From NCBI RefSeq assembly GCF_013520985.1, contig NZ_JACDTY010000009.1, forward strand, positions 186,001 through 250,000: DNA of 64,000 bases, given 5' to 3'. Both the position numbers and the translations under genes were made by a program. The number at the start of each line of letters is the position of its first letter. Positions within the stretch are counted from its first letter, which is position 1. Shown piece by piece: positions 26,328 through 34,512 of this stretch. The notes under the pieces were generated by a model. The model did not search any database. It saw nothing but the letters and a program-made list of their open reading frames with translations, and had not been told where the DNA came from. This DNA comes from Mesorhizobium neociceri (GTDB lineage: Bacteria; Pseudomonadota; Alphaproteobacteria; Rhizobiales; Rhizobiaceae).

Positions 26328-27926
26328 ATGATCTCAGCCAAAAATACCGCCGCCAGTTCCCCGGACGCATTCAAAGATGACGTTCGAGCAGGGCTGGGCA
26401 AGACGAAGACGGCCCGGGCTCGGCGCCGCCCATCGACCCACTTACTCTCAGAACGGGGGGCGGGACCGCAACGCCTTCAGAATGGGAAACAGATCACTTG
26501 GCCTCGATACTCGCCTGTCACCCTGCCGCAAGCGAAGCCATCGATCAGACTTGGGTTACGTTGGCTATGCAGGGCCTTCATTGCGACCGCGCTGGCACTC
26601 ACGTCGACTACTGCGGTTCTAGCCGCCTCCGATGACGGCAAGGTAACGGATTTCGTGCTCGACAACGGCATGCAGGTCGTGGTGATTCCCGACCATCGCG
26701 CGCCGATAGTCACTCATATGGTCTGGTACAAGGTCGGCAGCGCCGACGAGCAACCTGGCAGTTCCGGTCTAGCGCATTTCCTCGAGCATCTGATGTTCAA
26801 GGCGACCAGCAACCATGCCGCCGGCGAGCTCGACCGTGCTGCAGCGGCCATGGGCGGCTCCATAAACGGCTTCACCAGCAGCGATTACACCGCCTATATC
26901 GAGACGGTGCCGCCCTCTGGGTTGGCTGAGATGATGAGTTTCGAGGCCGATCGGATGCGCAATCTCACCCTCAGCCAGGAGGTCATCAATACCGAGCGCG
27001 ACGTCATCCTGGAGGAGCGTCGTATGACCACGGACAGCGACCCGGCGGCGGTACTGGAAGAGGAGGTCGACGCGACGCTCTGGCAGAACCAGCCCTACCG
27101 AATGCCGACAATCGGCTGGATGGCGGAGGTGGCTAGGCTAAGCGGCGCCGATGCATTTTCCCTCTACGACAAATACTACCAGCCCAACAACGCCGTGCTG
27201 GTGGTGTCAGGCGACGTCGACCCTGAGACGGTCAAAGCGCTGGCCGAGATGACCTACGGCAAGGTGGCACGTGGGCCGGATCTGCCGCCGCGCAACCGGC
27301 CGGTCGAGCCGACGCAGGACACCAAGCGCGCAGTGCTGCTTAGCGATGTGCGGATTTCGGTGCCGCGCTTTTCGACACATTGGGTGGTGCCCTCTTATCA
27401 CACGGCAAAGCCGGGCGAGGCCGAAGCGCTCGATCTGTTGGCCGAGATTCTCGGTGGCGGCGATGGAAGCCGCCTCTACCAGGCGCTGGTGGTGGAACAG
27501 GGCATCGCCACCGAGGCCGGAGCCCATTTTCATGGCACCATGCTACCTGGCGCCGGGAGCGCAGTGCTGGACGCGACCAAATTCACGATCTACGGCGTGC
27601 CGCGCGGTGATGCCAAGCTTACCGATTTGAAAGCTGCAGCCGAGGCCGAGGTTGCCCGCATCGCCTCGAACGGTGTCAGCGACGACGAGTTGGACAGGGC
27701 GAAGGCCCGCTATGTCAGTTCGATGATATTCGCCCAGGACGACCAGGACACCATGGCCATTATATATGGCTCTACGCTTGCCGCAGGCGGCAGCGTGAAA
27801 GATGTCCAGGAATGGCCGGATCGCATCCGCAAGGTCACTGCCAGTCAGATCCAGGCTCTCGCCGCCCGCTATTTGGTGCCGGGCCGTTCGACCACCGGCT
27901 ATCTCTTGCCCAAGACGGAGAAATGA
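26328..27926 (+). CDS. M16 zinc metallopeptidase, catalytic subunit, with NifA-unit leader
   Basis: A 532-residue insulinase-type peptidase. The zinc motif HFLEH is at residues 150-154, with the distal Glu in the region after 'ERDVILEERRM'. A hydrophobic segment at about residues 75-99 (ending TTAVLAA) is an export signal, so it acts in the periplasm. The start at 26328 has a perfect aaggag. The first ~30 residues, with 'AFKDDVRAGLGKTKT', precede the signal by more than 40 residues and match the leader of the glycosyltransferase-like gene at 55.4 kb. It resembles NGR234 y4wA-type proteases. It is first in an operon with a second M16 subunit, under a NifA/sigma-54 promoter, so it should act in nitrogen-fixing bacteroids. 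Likely substrates are peptides, but none is proven. Confidence 0.92.
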   Translation: MISAKNTAASSPDAFKDDVRAGLGKTKTARARRRPSTHLLSERGAGPQRLQNGKQITWPRYSPVTLPQAKPSIRLGLRWLCRAFIATALALTSTTAVLAASDDGKVTDFVLDNGMQVVVIPDHRAPIVTHMVWYKVGSADEQPGSSGLAHFLEHLMFKATSNHAAGELDRAAAAMGGSINGFTSSDYTAYIETVPPSGLAEMMSFEADRMRNLTLSQEVINTERDVILEERRMTTDSDPAAVLEEEVDATLWQNQPYRMPTIGWMAEVARLSGADAFSLYDKYYQPNNAVLVVSGDVDPETVKALAEMTYGKVARGPDLPPRNRPVEPTQDTKRAVLLSDVRISVPRFSTHWVVPSYHTAKPGEAEALDLLAEILGGGDGSRLYQALVVEQGIATEAGAHFHGTMLPGAGSAVLDATKFTIYGVPRGDAKLTDLKAAAEAEVARIASNGVSDDELDRAKARYVSSMIFAQDDQDTMAIIYGSTLAAGGSVKDVQEWPDRIRKVTASQIQALAARYLVPGRSTTGYLLPKTEK

Positions 27927-27927
27927 C

Positions 27928-29328
27928 ATGAGAGCGCCCCAATACCGCGGCACCCACGAACATAGCTTGCCTTTTCCGCTTGTCGTGACACACGGCGGGG
28001 TCCCCGGCCCAAGGACCGCGCTGGCCATTTTTCTCCTCGCCATTCTCTTCCTTGTCCTCCCCCCGCTCACCGCCCATGCGGCGATGAGCATCCAAGAGGT
28101 GAAGTCTGCAAAAGGCATCAACGCTTGGCTGGTGGAGGACCACACAAACCCGATTATCACCATCAACTTCTTCTTCGACGGCGGCACCACCCAGGATCCG
28201 CCGGGCAAGGAAGGGCTCGCCAATCTGATGGCGCGCCTGGTCCCACAGGGTGCTGGCGATCTCGACGGCGATGCCTTCCAGACAAAGCTGGATCGTGCCG
28301 GCGCCACTATGACCCTCGAAGCACAACGCGACGGCGTTCACGGCGCGATGAGCATGCTTTCCTTGCGGAAGGATGCCGCTTTCGACCTGTTGGGGCTAGC
28401 GCTCAACAGGCCGCGCTTCGAGCAGGAGGCAACCGACCGCATCCGCGCTCAGATCCTCTCCGGCATCATCGGCAATGAGAACGAACCGAACGCGATCGCT
28501 GAGCGCGAATGGCTAAGCGTGCTCTACGGCAGCCATCCTTATTCGAGGCCGGAAGAAGGCACAAAATCAGGCGTCGCCGGCGTATCACCAGCCGATCTCA
28601 GGGCCTCCCACAAGGCCACTTTCGGCCGTGATGGGCTCCATTTTGTCGTGGTGGGCGATATTGATGCCAACGCGCTGCGGGAAAAGCTCGACCAAGTCTT
28701 CGGCGAATTGCCTCCGACGCAGGCGCTCGCTCCCGTCGCCGATGTCACGCCGCAGCTCGGCCAGCAGGTCAAGGTGAAATACGACCTGCCGCAGACCTCG
28801 CTTACATTGGCTTACCCCGGCGTGAAACGCGATGCGCCGGACTTCTACGCCGCAATGCTGATGAACGATATTCTCGGCGGCTCGGCCTTTACCTCCCGCC
28901 TGTTCCAGGAGGTGCGCGAAAAGCGTGGCTTCGCCTACTACGTCCACTCCGATCTTTTCCAACAGCAGCATTCCGAGACGCTGCTGGTTAGGACCGCGAC
29001 GCGCCCGGACCGCGCCGCCGAGACGCTCAGCCTGGTGCGGGACGTCGTGAAGCAGATGGCAGAGCGCGGACCGACGGAGGCCGAACTCGCGGCGGCAAAG
29101 AAACACCAAATTGGCGCCTATCCCATCAACTATCTGAATTCCTCCGCCTCGATTGCAGCCACGCTCCTCGATATGCAGCTCAATAATTTCGGCATCGATT
29201 ACATCCAGCGCCGCGCCGGCCTCATTGAAGAGGTGACGATCGAGCAGGTGAAGGCGGTAGCGAAAAAGCTTCTTTCGACCGAGCCCGCCATTATGATAGT
29301 CGGCCCGCACCTGGAGCACAAAGGTTGA
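27928..29328 (+). CDS. M16 peptidase-like second subunit, lacking the zinc motif
   Basis: A 466-residue partner of the preceding peptidase. It keeps the M16 fold ('TINFFFDGGTTQDPPGKEGL', 'YAAMLMNDILGGSAFTSRLF' and 'EVREKRGFAYYVHSDL') but has no HxxEH, as is usual for the non-catalytic half that carries the Arg/Tyr substrate-binding pair. A hydrophobic signal lies at about residues 29-51 (ending TAHA), so it is exported. It starts one base after the stop of the first gene, with ggag just upstream. The two should form a heterodimeric protease. Confidence 0.92.
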   Translation: MRAPQYRGTHEHSLPFPLVVTHGGVPGPRTALAIFLLAILFLVLPPLTAHAAMSIQEVKSAKGINAWLVEDHTNPIITINFFFDGGTTQDPPGKEGLANLMARLVPQGAGDLDGDAFQTKLDRAGATMTLEAQRDGVHGAMSMLSLRKDAAFDLLGLALNRPRFEQEATDRIRAQILSGIIGNENEPNAIAEREWLSVLYGSHPYSRPEEGTKSGVAGVSPADLRASHKATFGRDGLHFVVVGDIDANALREKLDQVFGELPPTQALAPVADVTPQLGQQVKVKYDLPQTSLTLAYPGVKRDAPDFYAAMLMNDILGGSAFTSRLFQEVREKRGFAYYVHSDLFQQQHSETLLVRTATRPDRAAETLSLVRDVVKQMAERGPTEAELAAAKKHQIGAYPINYLNSSASIAATLLDMQLNNFGIDYIQRRAGLIEEVTIEQVKAVAKKLLSTEPAIMIVGPHLEHKG

Positions 29329-29768
29329 GGAGATCACTTCGCCTTCCTTCTCTCCTTTGAAGGCAGGCGCGTGGAGCAAAAGTTCTAGCCGGTGCCTCAC
29401 GGGATCGTTGGGCGCCGGCGGAGTGGTTCGGTGGACACCAGGGCATTCCTCAGTTAGGCGACCTATCCGAATTGTGGGCCGCTTCTTCTCATGCCAATCT
29501 CTCTTGTGGATACAGAACGCCGATCGTGGCGCGCTTTGCAGCCAAGGCCGCCTGCAGGCACTGCCTGCCGGCGGCGATTCCGTTTCCGTTGTGCAAGCTT
29601 GGCCGAACGATCTCGCCTGCCATTGACCGGAAACTTTTAAACCAGCTGGCTTTGTAGTGGCTGCATTGGACTACCAGCTGTCCAATCAAGGCCCTATAAC
29701 CGAAGCGGCCGCGCGCAATACACACCGCACCTGCTAGAATACCCGCTGCGTCGAGGAGGAGTCCGGTA
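29329..29768. other. Intergenic stretch between M16 genes and the dehydrogenase
   Basis: Only short frames; no supported gene. No -24/-12 promoter was found, so it is unclear whether the dehydrogenase is read through from the NifA promoter. Confidence 0.45.
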
Positions 29769-31244
29769 TTGCCCCTGCGCCCGCCGATGATGCGTCACTT
29801 GAAATCGCCCGACCTGTTTGGACCCATTGATCGCCTACCAGCACTCGGCCTGTCGACTGGCGAGCGGACATTTGAGGTCATCAACCCATCGACCGGTGAA
29901 GTCCTGGCAGAACTTCCCGATATGGGTGTCGAAGAGACGCGTGCTGCGACTGACAAGGCCTATGTCGCACAGCCTGGATGGGCGGCTCTGACCGCACGTG
30001 AGCGCAGTGACGCTTTGTGGCGTTGGCATCAGTTGATCATCGAACACGCCGACGACCTCGCCGCCATACTCACCGCGGAGATGGGCAAGCCGCTATTCGA
30101 AGCCAAGTCTGAGGTTTCGCATGCGGCCGCATACCTGCAATGGTATGCGGAGGAGGCCAACCGGATTTATGGTGAGACGATCCCCGCACCATCGAGGGAC
30201 CGTCGCATGCTGGTCATCAAGCAGCCGATCGGTGTCGTTGGCACGATCACGCCATGGAACTTTCCGGCCTCGATGGTGGCGCGCAAGATCTCGCCAGCCT
30301 TGGCGGCGGGCTGCACGATCGTGCTCAAGCCCGCCGATCAGACGCCGCTCGTGGCTGGCGCAATGTTCGCCCTCGCCCATCAGGCCGGCTTTCCGGAGGG
30401 CGTCGTCAACCTGATCTATTCGTCCAAAGCTGATGCGGTTGGCCGCGAACTCTGCGCCAATCCCAAGGTCCGCAAGATCAGCTTCACCGGTTCCACCGAA
30501 GTCGGGCGTCTGCTGATGCGCCAGTGTTCGGACCAGATCAAGAAGGTCAGTCTGGAGCTGGGCGGCAATGCACCTTTCATCGTCTTCGATGACGCCGATC
30601 TAGATGCTGCCGTTGACGGGGCAATCCAGGCAAAGTTCCGCAATGCCGGTCAGACTTGCGTTTCGGCGAACCGCCTTTACGTGCAGTCGCAGGTTCACGA
30701 TGAGTTCGTTCAAAAATTCGTGGAGAGAGTCCGGCAATTGTCGGTTGGCGACGGCTTCGCTCCAGGAGTGGACATCGGACCACTCATCGACAAGGACGCT
30801 GTGGCCAAGATCGAATCCCACATCGCAGATGCCGTTGCCAAAGGAGGCACAATCCGATGCGGGGCCGAACGCATTGACAAGCGAGGCACGTTTTTCGAAC
30901 CGACAGTGCTCACCGGGATTTCCAGCGTGATGGCGGTGGCGAGGGAGGAGACATTCGGGCCGCTGGCGCCGATCATTCGCTTCGACGATGCGGATCAGGT
31001 CGTGCGTGATGCCAATGACACGATCTACGGGCTCGCGGCGTACTTCTATGCATCAGACCTTAAGCGTGTCTGGCGTGTGGCCGAGGCATTGGAATATGGC
31101 ATGGTTGGCATCAACACGGGGCGCATGTCTTCGGAAGCAGCGCCCTTCGGGGGGATAAAGCAGTCCGGTATCGGGCGGGAGGGGTCCCGCCATGGTCTCG
31201 AGGACTATCTCGAAATGAAATACCTCTGCATTGGTGGCATCTGA
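29769..31244 (+). CDS. NAD(P)-dependent succinate-semialdehyde dehydrogenase-like (GabD)
   Basis: A 491-residue aldehyde dehydrogenase of the GabD group, which oxidises succinate semialdehyde to succinate in GABA breakdown. It contains 'TPWNFPASMVARKISPALAA' (cofactor Asn), 'FTGSTEVGRLLM', the general-base Glu in 'VSLELGGNAPFIVFDDADLD' and the nucleophile Cys in 'NAGQTCVSANR'. The TTG at 29769 is taken as start because gaggagg precedes it at good spacing; ATGs at 29787 and 29790 are alternatives. GABA use by bacteroids would fit the context, but the exact aldehyde is an inference. Confidence 0.88.
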   Translation: MPLRPPMMRHLKSPDLFGPIDRLPALGLSTGERTFEVINPSTGEVLAELPDMGVEETRAATDKAYVAQPGWAALTARERSDALWRWHQLIIEHADDLAAILTAEMGKPLFEAKSEVSHAAAYLQWYAEEANRIYGETIPAPSRDRRMLVIKQPIGVVGTITPWNFPASMVARKISPALAAGCTIVLKPADQTPLVAGAMFALAHQAGFPEGVVNLIYSSKADAVGRELCANPKVRKISFTGSTEVGRLLMRQCSDQIKKVSLELGGNAPFIVFDDADLDAAVDGAIQAKFRNAGQTCVSANRLYVQSQVHDEFVQKFVERVRQLSVGDGFAPGVDIGPLIDKDAVAKIESHIADAVAKGGTIRCGAERIDKRGTFFEPTVLTGISSVMAVAREETFGPLAPIIRFDDADQVVRDANDTIYGLAAYFYASDLKRVWRVAEALEYGMVGINTGRMSSEAAPFGGIKQSGIGREGSRHGLEDYLEMKYLCIGGI

Positions 31245-32203
31245 ACAACCCGCTTGCGAAGTTCGCGGATTGGGACGAAAGCGATCTCCGAATATAGGCC
31301 TCGATTGGGAGCCGACGGGCGGCTCCGCAAGCCGAGCAAGACGCAACGTGGCAGCCCAAAACGCGTGTAGCTCAATTTATCGCGGAAGCGCGGGGCGACA
31401 TCCCGACGAGCGCGCAACTTCGTCAAGGGGAGAACTACGTCAGGACCGGTCCTGGTCGAAAATGGGGACGAAGCGATCCACGCCGTCAGATCGGAAGAGG
31501 CGCTCGGCATAGTTCGGCGGTCGCAGAAATCGCCAAAACGAGCCAGGTCGATTCTGCACGCTGGCGGAGCTCAATTGGCATCGTCGATGGCTGGCCCCAA
31601 CAGCGACATCATCCAAGCGCCGAGCTGGACCGCCGCTGCTTCGCGCCTACGCATACGCTTGCTGGCCATTGAGGAGGAGAAGGTGAGATCCACGAGGATC
31701 CAAGCTTCCATAATTGCTCAGCAACTGAGCCATTCTGCCGATGCAATCGCAACAGAAGTCACTGCATTTTTTATTGCAGTATGCTCTCAGCGGCTTCAGC
31801 CAAAAGGGCCAAGACGCCAGACAAAAGTGTCGCAAAGCCGACAAAGCCGACACAATTGTCGGAAGTCGTCCAGCACTCTGAGCGTGAAAAGACCACCGCT
31901 TGCGCACAGGACCGCTGCAAGCGCTCTGACGTGTCCGGTCGTAGTAGCCGGCCGCCGCGGCAAGACGACGTGCACACGAGCTTCAAAGGCGAGATCAAGA
32001 AAGACGTTCGTCATAGACGCCGCAGGCCCAAACGGCCAAGCGCTGCGCAAGACTTGCTCATAGGCGGGCCGCACCAGGCGGATAAACGCTTGCCCGGCAG
32101 TGACTGAGGTCACTGCCGGGCGCCGGGTCTGCCTTGGGAGGCATAAGGCAGCGCCAATTCGGACCAAGGGGGGATCAGTCCGTGCGCGCCTCGCAGATGG
32201 CCT
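31245..32203. other. Decayed stretch without a supported gene
   Basis: Frames on both strands overlap each other but none has recognisable motifs. It contains the hairpin at 32092-32121 and one isolated TGT-N10-ACA (31828-31843) that has no promoter in a useful position. Confidence 0.45.
32092..32121. repeat. Perfect 13-bp-arm palindrome
   Basis: Arms gcccggcagtgac and gtcactgccgggc flank a four-base loop. No T-run follows on either side, so it is not a standard terminator. It could be a protein-binding palindrome or a relic of a mobile element end. Confidence 0.6.
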
Positions 32204-32219
32204 TGCATGTACCGTGCCA
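32204..32219 (-). promoter_or_regulatory. Orphan sigma-54 promoter (relic)
   Basis: On the minus strand tggcacggtacatgca is a full -24/-12 element. The bases around it match those of the promoter at 55471-55486, including the stretch cacggactga after it. The activator site upstream is degraded (TGT and ACA eleven bases apart). No leader or gene follows, so homology ends abruptly. Confidence 0.7.
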
Positions 32220-32484
32220 AAGGGAAACCATTGAAAAGCCTCCCCAGGATTAGCTTCGCTGTGTTTGTGTCCTCTACATTGTCTGCTCCAGCGCACCGAT
32301 GTCAGCTCAACGCCGGTCCGTACGAACCAACGCCTCCGAGTGCCCAGTCGATCTTCATCTCGGCTTTGACGGCTCGAACAGAGCGCGCCCGCAAGGTGCT
32401 TCTGCCAGATCGACGGGCGAACTGGCGGCGACCGTGCACTCGCTGCGAACTGTTCGCCGGCTGAACGCACAGGGCGGATCGTCA

Positions 32485-33292
32485 CTATGTGAGGAAATCC
32501 CTGTATCCGCCATTCATGAGCGCGCGGCCACGAGCGACGGCGCGGCGAATGCGGTCGCGAAGATGATCGCGAGGATCGCTCCAATCGGCGTCGACGCGCC
32601 GTTGACCAACCAGAACTTCGGCGAGCTCGCGATGTGAGGCTCCAGCAAGTGAGCCGTCGAGCGCACGAAGGACGAAGGTCAAACGGGAGCCGCGTTTTTC
32701 CACGGAAAACAAGCGGGCGGGCAGCTGTTGATCCAGACTCAGAGCATTGAGGCACTCCAGCGCCCTCAGCCGATGCTTCGAAAGCGTCGCAGGCCAGATC
32801 GCCTCGGTGCGCAGCGCAACAGGCAGCAAGATGTCCGCGCCCTCGACAGCGAGCTGGAGAGTATGCTCGCTGTTGCCGAGGAGCACATGTTGGCTCTTGT
32901 CCCGGGCCAGCAGGACCATTGCACGACACGCCAACGCCGCCAGGTCGAATGGCGATGTCGTCGAGCATGCAGACGCCTGTTGCGCGACGACCGGAAGCAC
33001 ATGGACGCACCCGCGCGGACACCAGAACACGGCAGCACTGCGCTCACAAGACTCGGCGAAACAGAACACCCCACTGCGATAGGTCGCCTGCCGACGCAAT
33101 CACGTCCAGAAAGGCTCCGCGCGACAGAGCATTGGCCTGCTGGCGAACAGCGCTAAGATCGCGCTGGAATGCCGGATTGCGGCGCAAGAACTCCCAAGCC
33201 CAGCCGCGCAGCGTCAGACGAGCGGTGTAGTCGTAGGATCTTTCATCCTGCCACTCAGCCTGATCTGCGTATGCCAGAAGAACTCTAGGCAT
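32485..33292 (-). CDS. FseA-like DUF6499/DUF2285 activator, two frames joined by +1 shift
   Basis: Two overlapping frames make one protein. The first (33292-33044, 82 residues) has the DUF6499 motif 'WQDERSYDYTARLTLRGWAW' 'EFLRRNP'. The second (to 32485) has a DUF2285 domain with 'RALDGSLAGASHRELAEVLV' and the tail 'GRALMNGGYRDFL'. Homology passes from 'SQWGVLF' of the first to 'AESCERSAAVFW' of the second, and the second is in +1 relation to the first (at ctg-ttt-c-gcc). In Mesorhizobium loti R7A the ICE excision activator FseA is made from msi172 and msi171 by a programmed +1 frameshift, with the same domains. It could be such a gene or a degraded copy. An alternative start is at 33316. Confidence 0.72.
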
Positions 33293-33614
33293 TGCTGTGA
33301 GGCCGTCCGAGGTCATGCCACTTGGCAAAGCACCGGCGCCCAAAGCATGGGACCATCGATGCGACCGTTTCGTCCCACCGTGTGGGATTGGGATTGTGCA
33401 GGACGGGAGCGGTGCGCACCAGCGACCCCACCGCCAAAACCGCACAGCAACAGGGAGGGCGGCCCGAGCGAGTCAGAGGAATCGGCTTCTTGACCGCTAT
33501 CTCCTCATGCGCTCCATTCCAGACCGTCCACGAGTACGCGGTTGCGCGGACGCTGGATGGTACGTCGCTTGTCGTTAAAGTTGTCGTGGCGCACGGCGCA
33601 ATGAGCTCGGTCAT
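33285..33614 (-). CDS. Hypothetical protein overlapping the FseA-like start
   Basis: A 109-residue frame with a gaggaggc Shine-Dalgarno upstream of its ATG. Its stop lies a few bases past the start of the FseA-like gene, an arrangement typical of translational coupling. The sequence ('MTELIAPCATTTLTTSDVPS' start; 'CCCAVLAVGS' middle) is not recognised. It could be a spurious frame. Confidence 0.35.
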   Translation of the reverse strand: MTELIAPCATTTLTTSDVPSSVRATAYSWTVWNGAHEEIAVKKPIPLTRSGRPPCCCAVLAVGSLVRTAPVLHNPNPTRWDETVASMVPCFGRRCFAKWHDLGRPHSNA

Positions 33615-34264
33615 CGAAAGGCCTCCTCAGGGAAATTTCCCGCCATTGGAGGCGAACCTTCAGGCTGTGGCAGCCTGTAAAGTTGCACAGGTGAAGCTGA
33701 TCAACCGAGAAACGACCGGCAGACGCGCGCAATGGTTTCTGATTGTGCTCACGCCGAACGTGCTGTGCGGCGGTTATCGAGATGGAATGAAGCCGTGCGC
33801 CGTGACCGGGGTGCAGCCAATTTCCCGGACAGACTTGCTCCGCAATGTGCATCGCAGGAATACCGTAAACGCCAGCGGCAGCGACACACCGTGGCCGTCT
33901 CGCCAAAAACTTCACCGAGCCGGAGCGTCCGGTCTACTGACCATCGTCCATATTGGATGCGGGCTGCAGTTTCAAATTGCCCAGTCCCACGCGTGCGTTC
34001 GAATTCGGCGTGCTGCCGCGACAATGATCTGAGGGACCTCAAAGCGGATGGTGAACGGGAGCCGCGCAAATCTAGGTCGACCAACCGGTCGCCATCCCTG
34101 TTCCTCGGGTTTACCGCCTGCGGCGTGTTGATTTGACCACGCAGCCGCCTTGATCGCTCAGATGGTGCGTCAGCTCACGGCGTGGCAGCCAATTAAAAGC
34201 CGGGTACGTGGAGCGTGTTTTGGAGTGAAGGTGCAGACCGTTGGTGTGTTTTCGCAGCAGTGAT
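33615..34264. other. Stretch without a supported gene
   Basis: Long frames exist on both strands, none with recognisable motifs. The right end carries the NifA site of the next unit. Confidence 0.4.
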
Positions 34265-34280
34265 TGTCGGATCCTCGACA
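34265..34280 (+). promoter_or_regulatory. NifA upstream activator site
   Basis: tgtcggatcctcgaca is an exact TGT-N10-ACA, followed by atgtcggaca as in the block at 26.2 kb. Confidence 0.85.
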
Positions 34281-34341
34281 ATGTCGGACATGAGATACGC
34301 CGCTATCACATGACGGCGTTGTTCTGAAACGTTCTCCCAGT

Positions 34342-34357
34342 TGGCACGGCACATGCA
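34342..34357 (+). promoter_or_regulatory. Sigma-54 promoter of prolyl oligopeptidase 1
   Basis: tggcacggcacatgca has the GG/GC pair at exact spacing, about 60 bases downstream of the activator site. Confidence 0.9.
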
Positions 34358-34410
34358 GTCCCTAAGCGCAAAGCCATTGCCGCGCTGGGACTGGGAGACA
34401 GAACTCATCC

Positions 34411-34512
34411 ATGATCACCTTCACCGAACCTGCAGTCGACGCCGCAAACACTGAGCTTTCCCGAGCGGACCAAAGCACTTGCGCTTTCACTCCGCGGGTT
34501 GTCCGCACATGA
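34411..34512 (+). CDS. 33-codon leader ORF coupled to prolyl oligopeptidase 1
   Basis: A small frame between the sigma-54 promoter and the peptidase. It starts 'MITFTEPAVDAANTELSRAD', then has CAF and ends VVRT. A gggag lies upstream at loose spacing. Its TGA overlaps the peptidase ATG (ATGA), and the peptidase has no Shine-Dalgarno of its own. A paralogous ORF of the same length sits at 40689-40790. It may be a leader peptide for translational control or a small product; nothing shows which. Confidence 0.65.
   Translation: MITFTEPAVDAANTELSRADQSTCAFTPRVVRT

Noticed and set aside
31828..31843. tgtcgcaaagccgaca, an exact TGT-N10-ACA
   Set aside because: No correctly spaced -24/-12 element lies downstream on either strand; the orphan promoter at 32204 points towards it from the wrong side.
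31796..33022. 408-codon minus-strand frame
   Set aside because: It overlaps the DUF2285 frame in another phase and has no motif; Arg/Ser-rich composition suggests a shadow.
33322..34032. 236-codon plus-strand frame
   Set aside because: No recognisable motif, no ribosome-binding site, and it runs opposite to the FseA-like gene.
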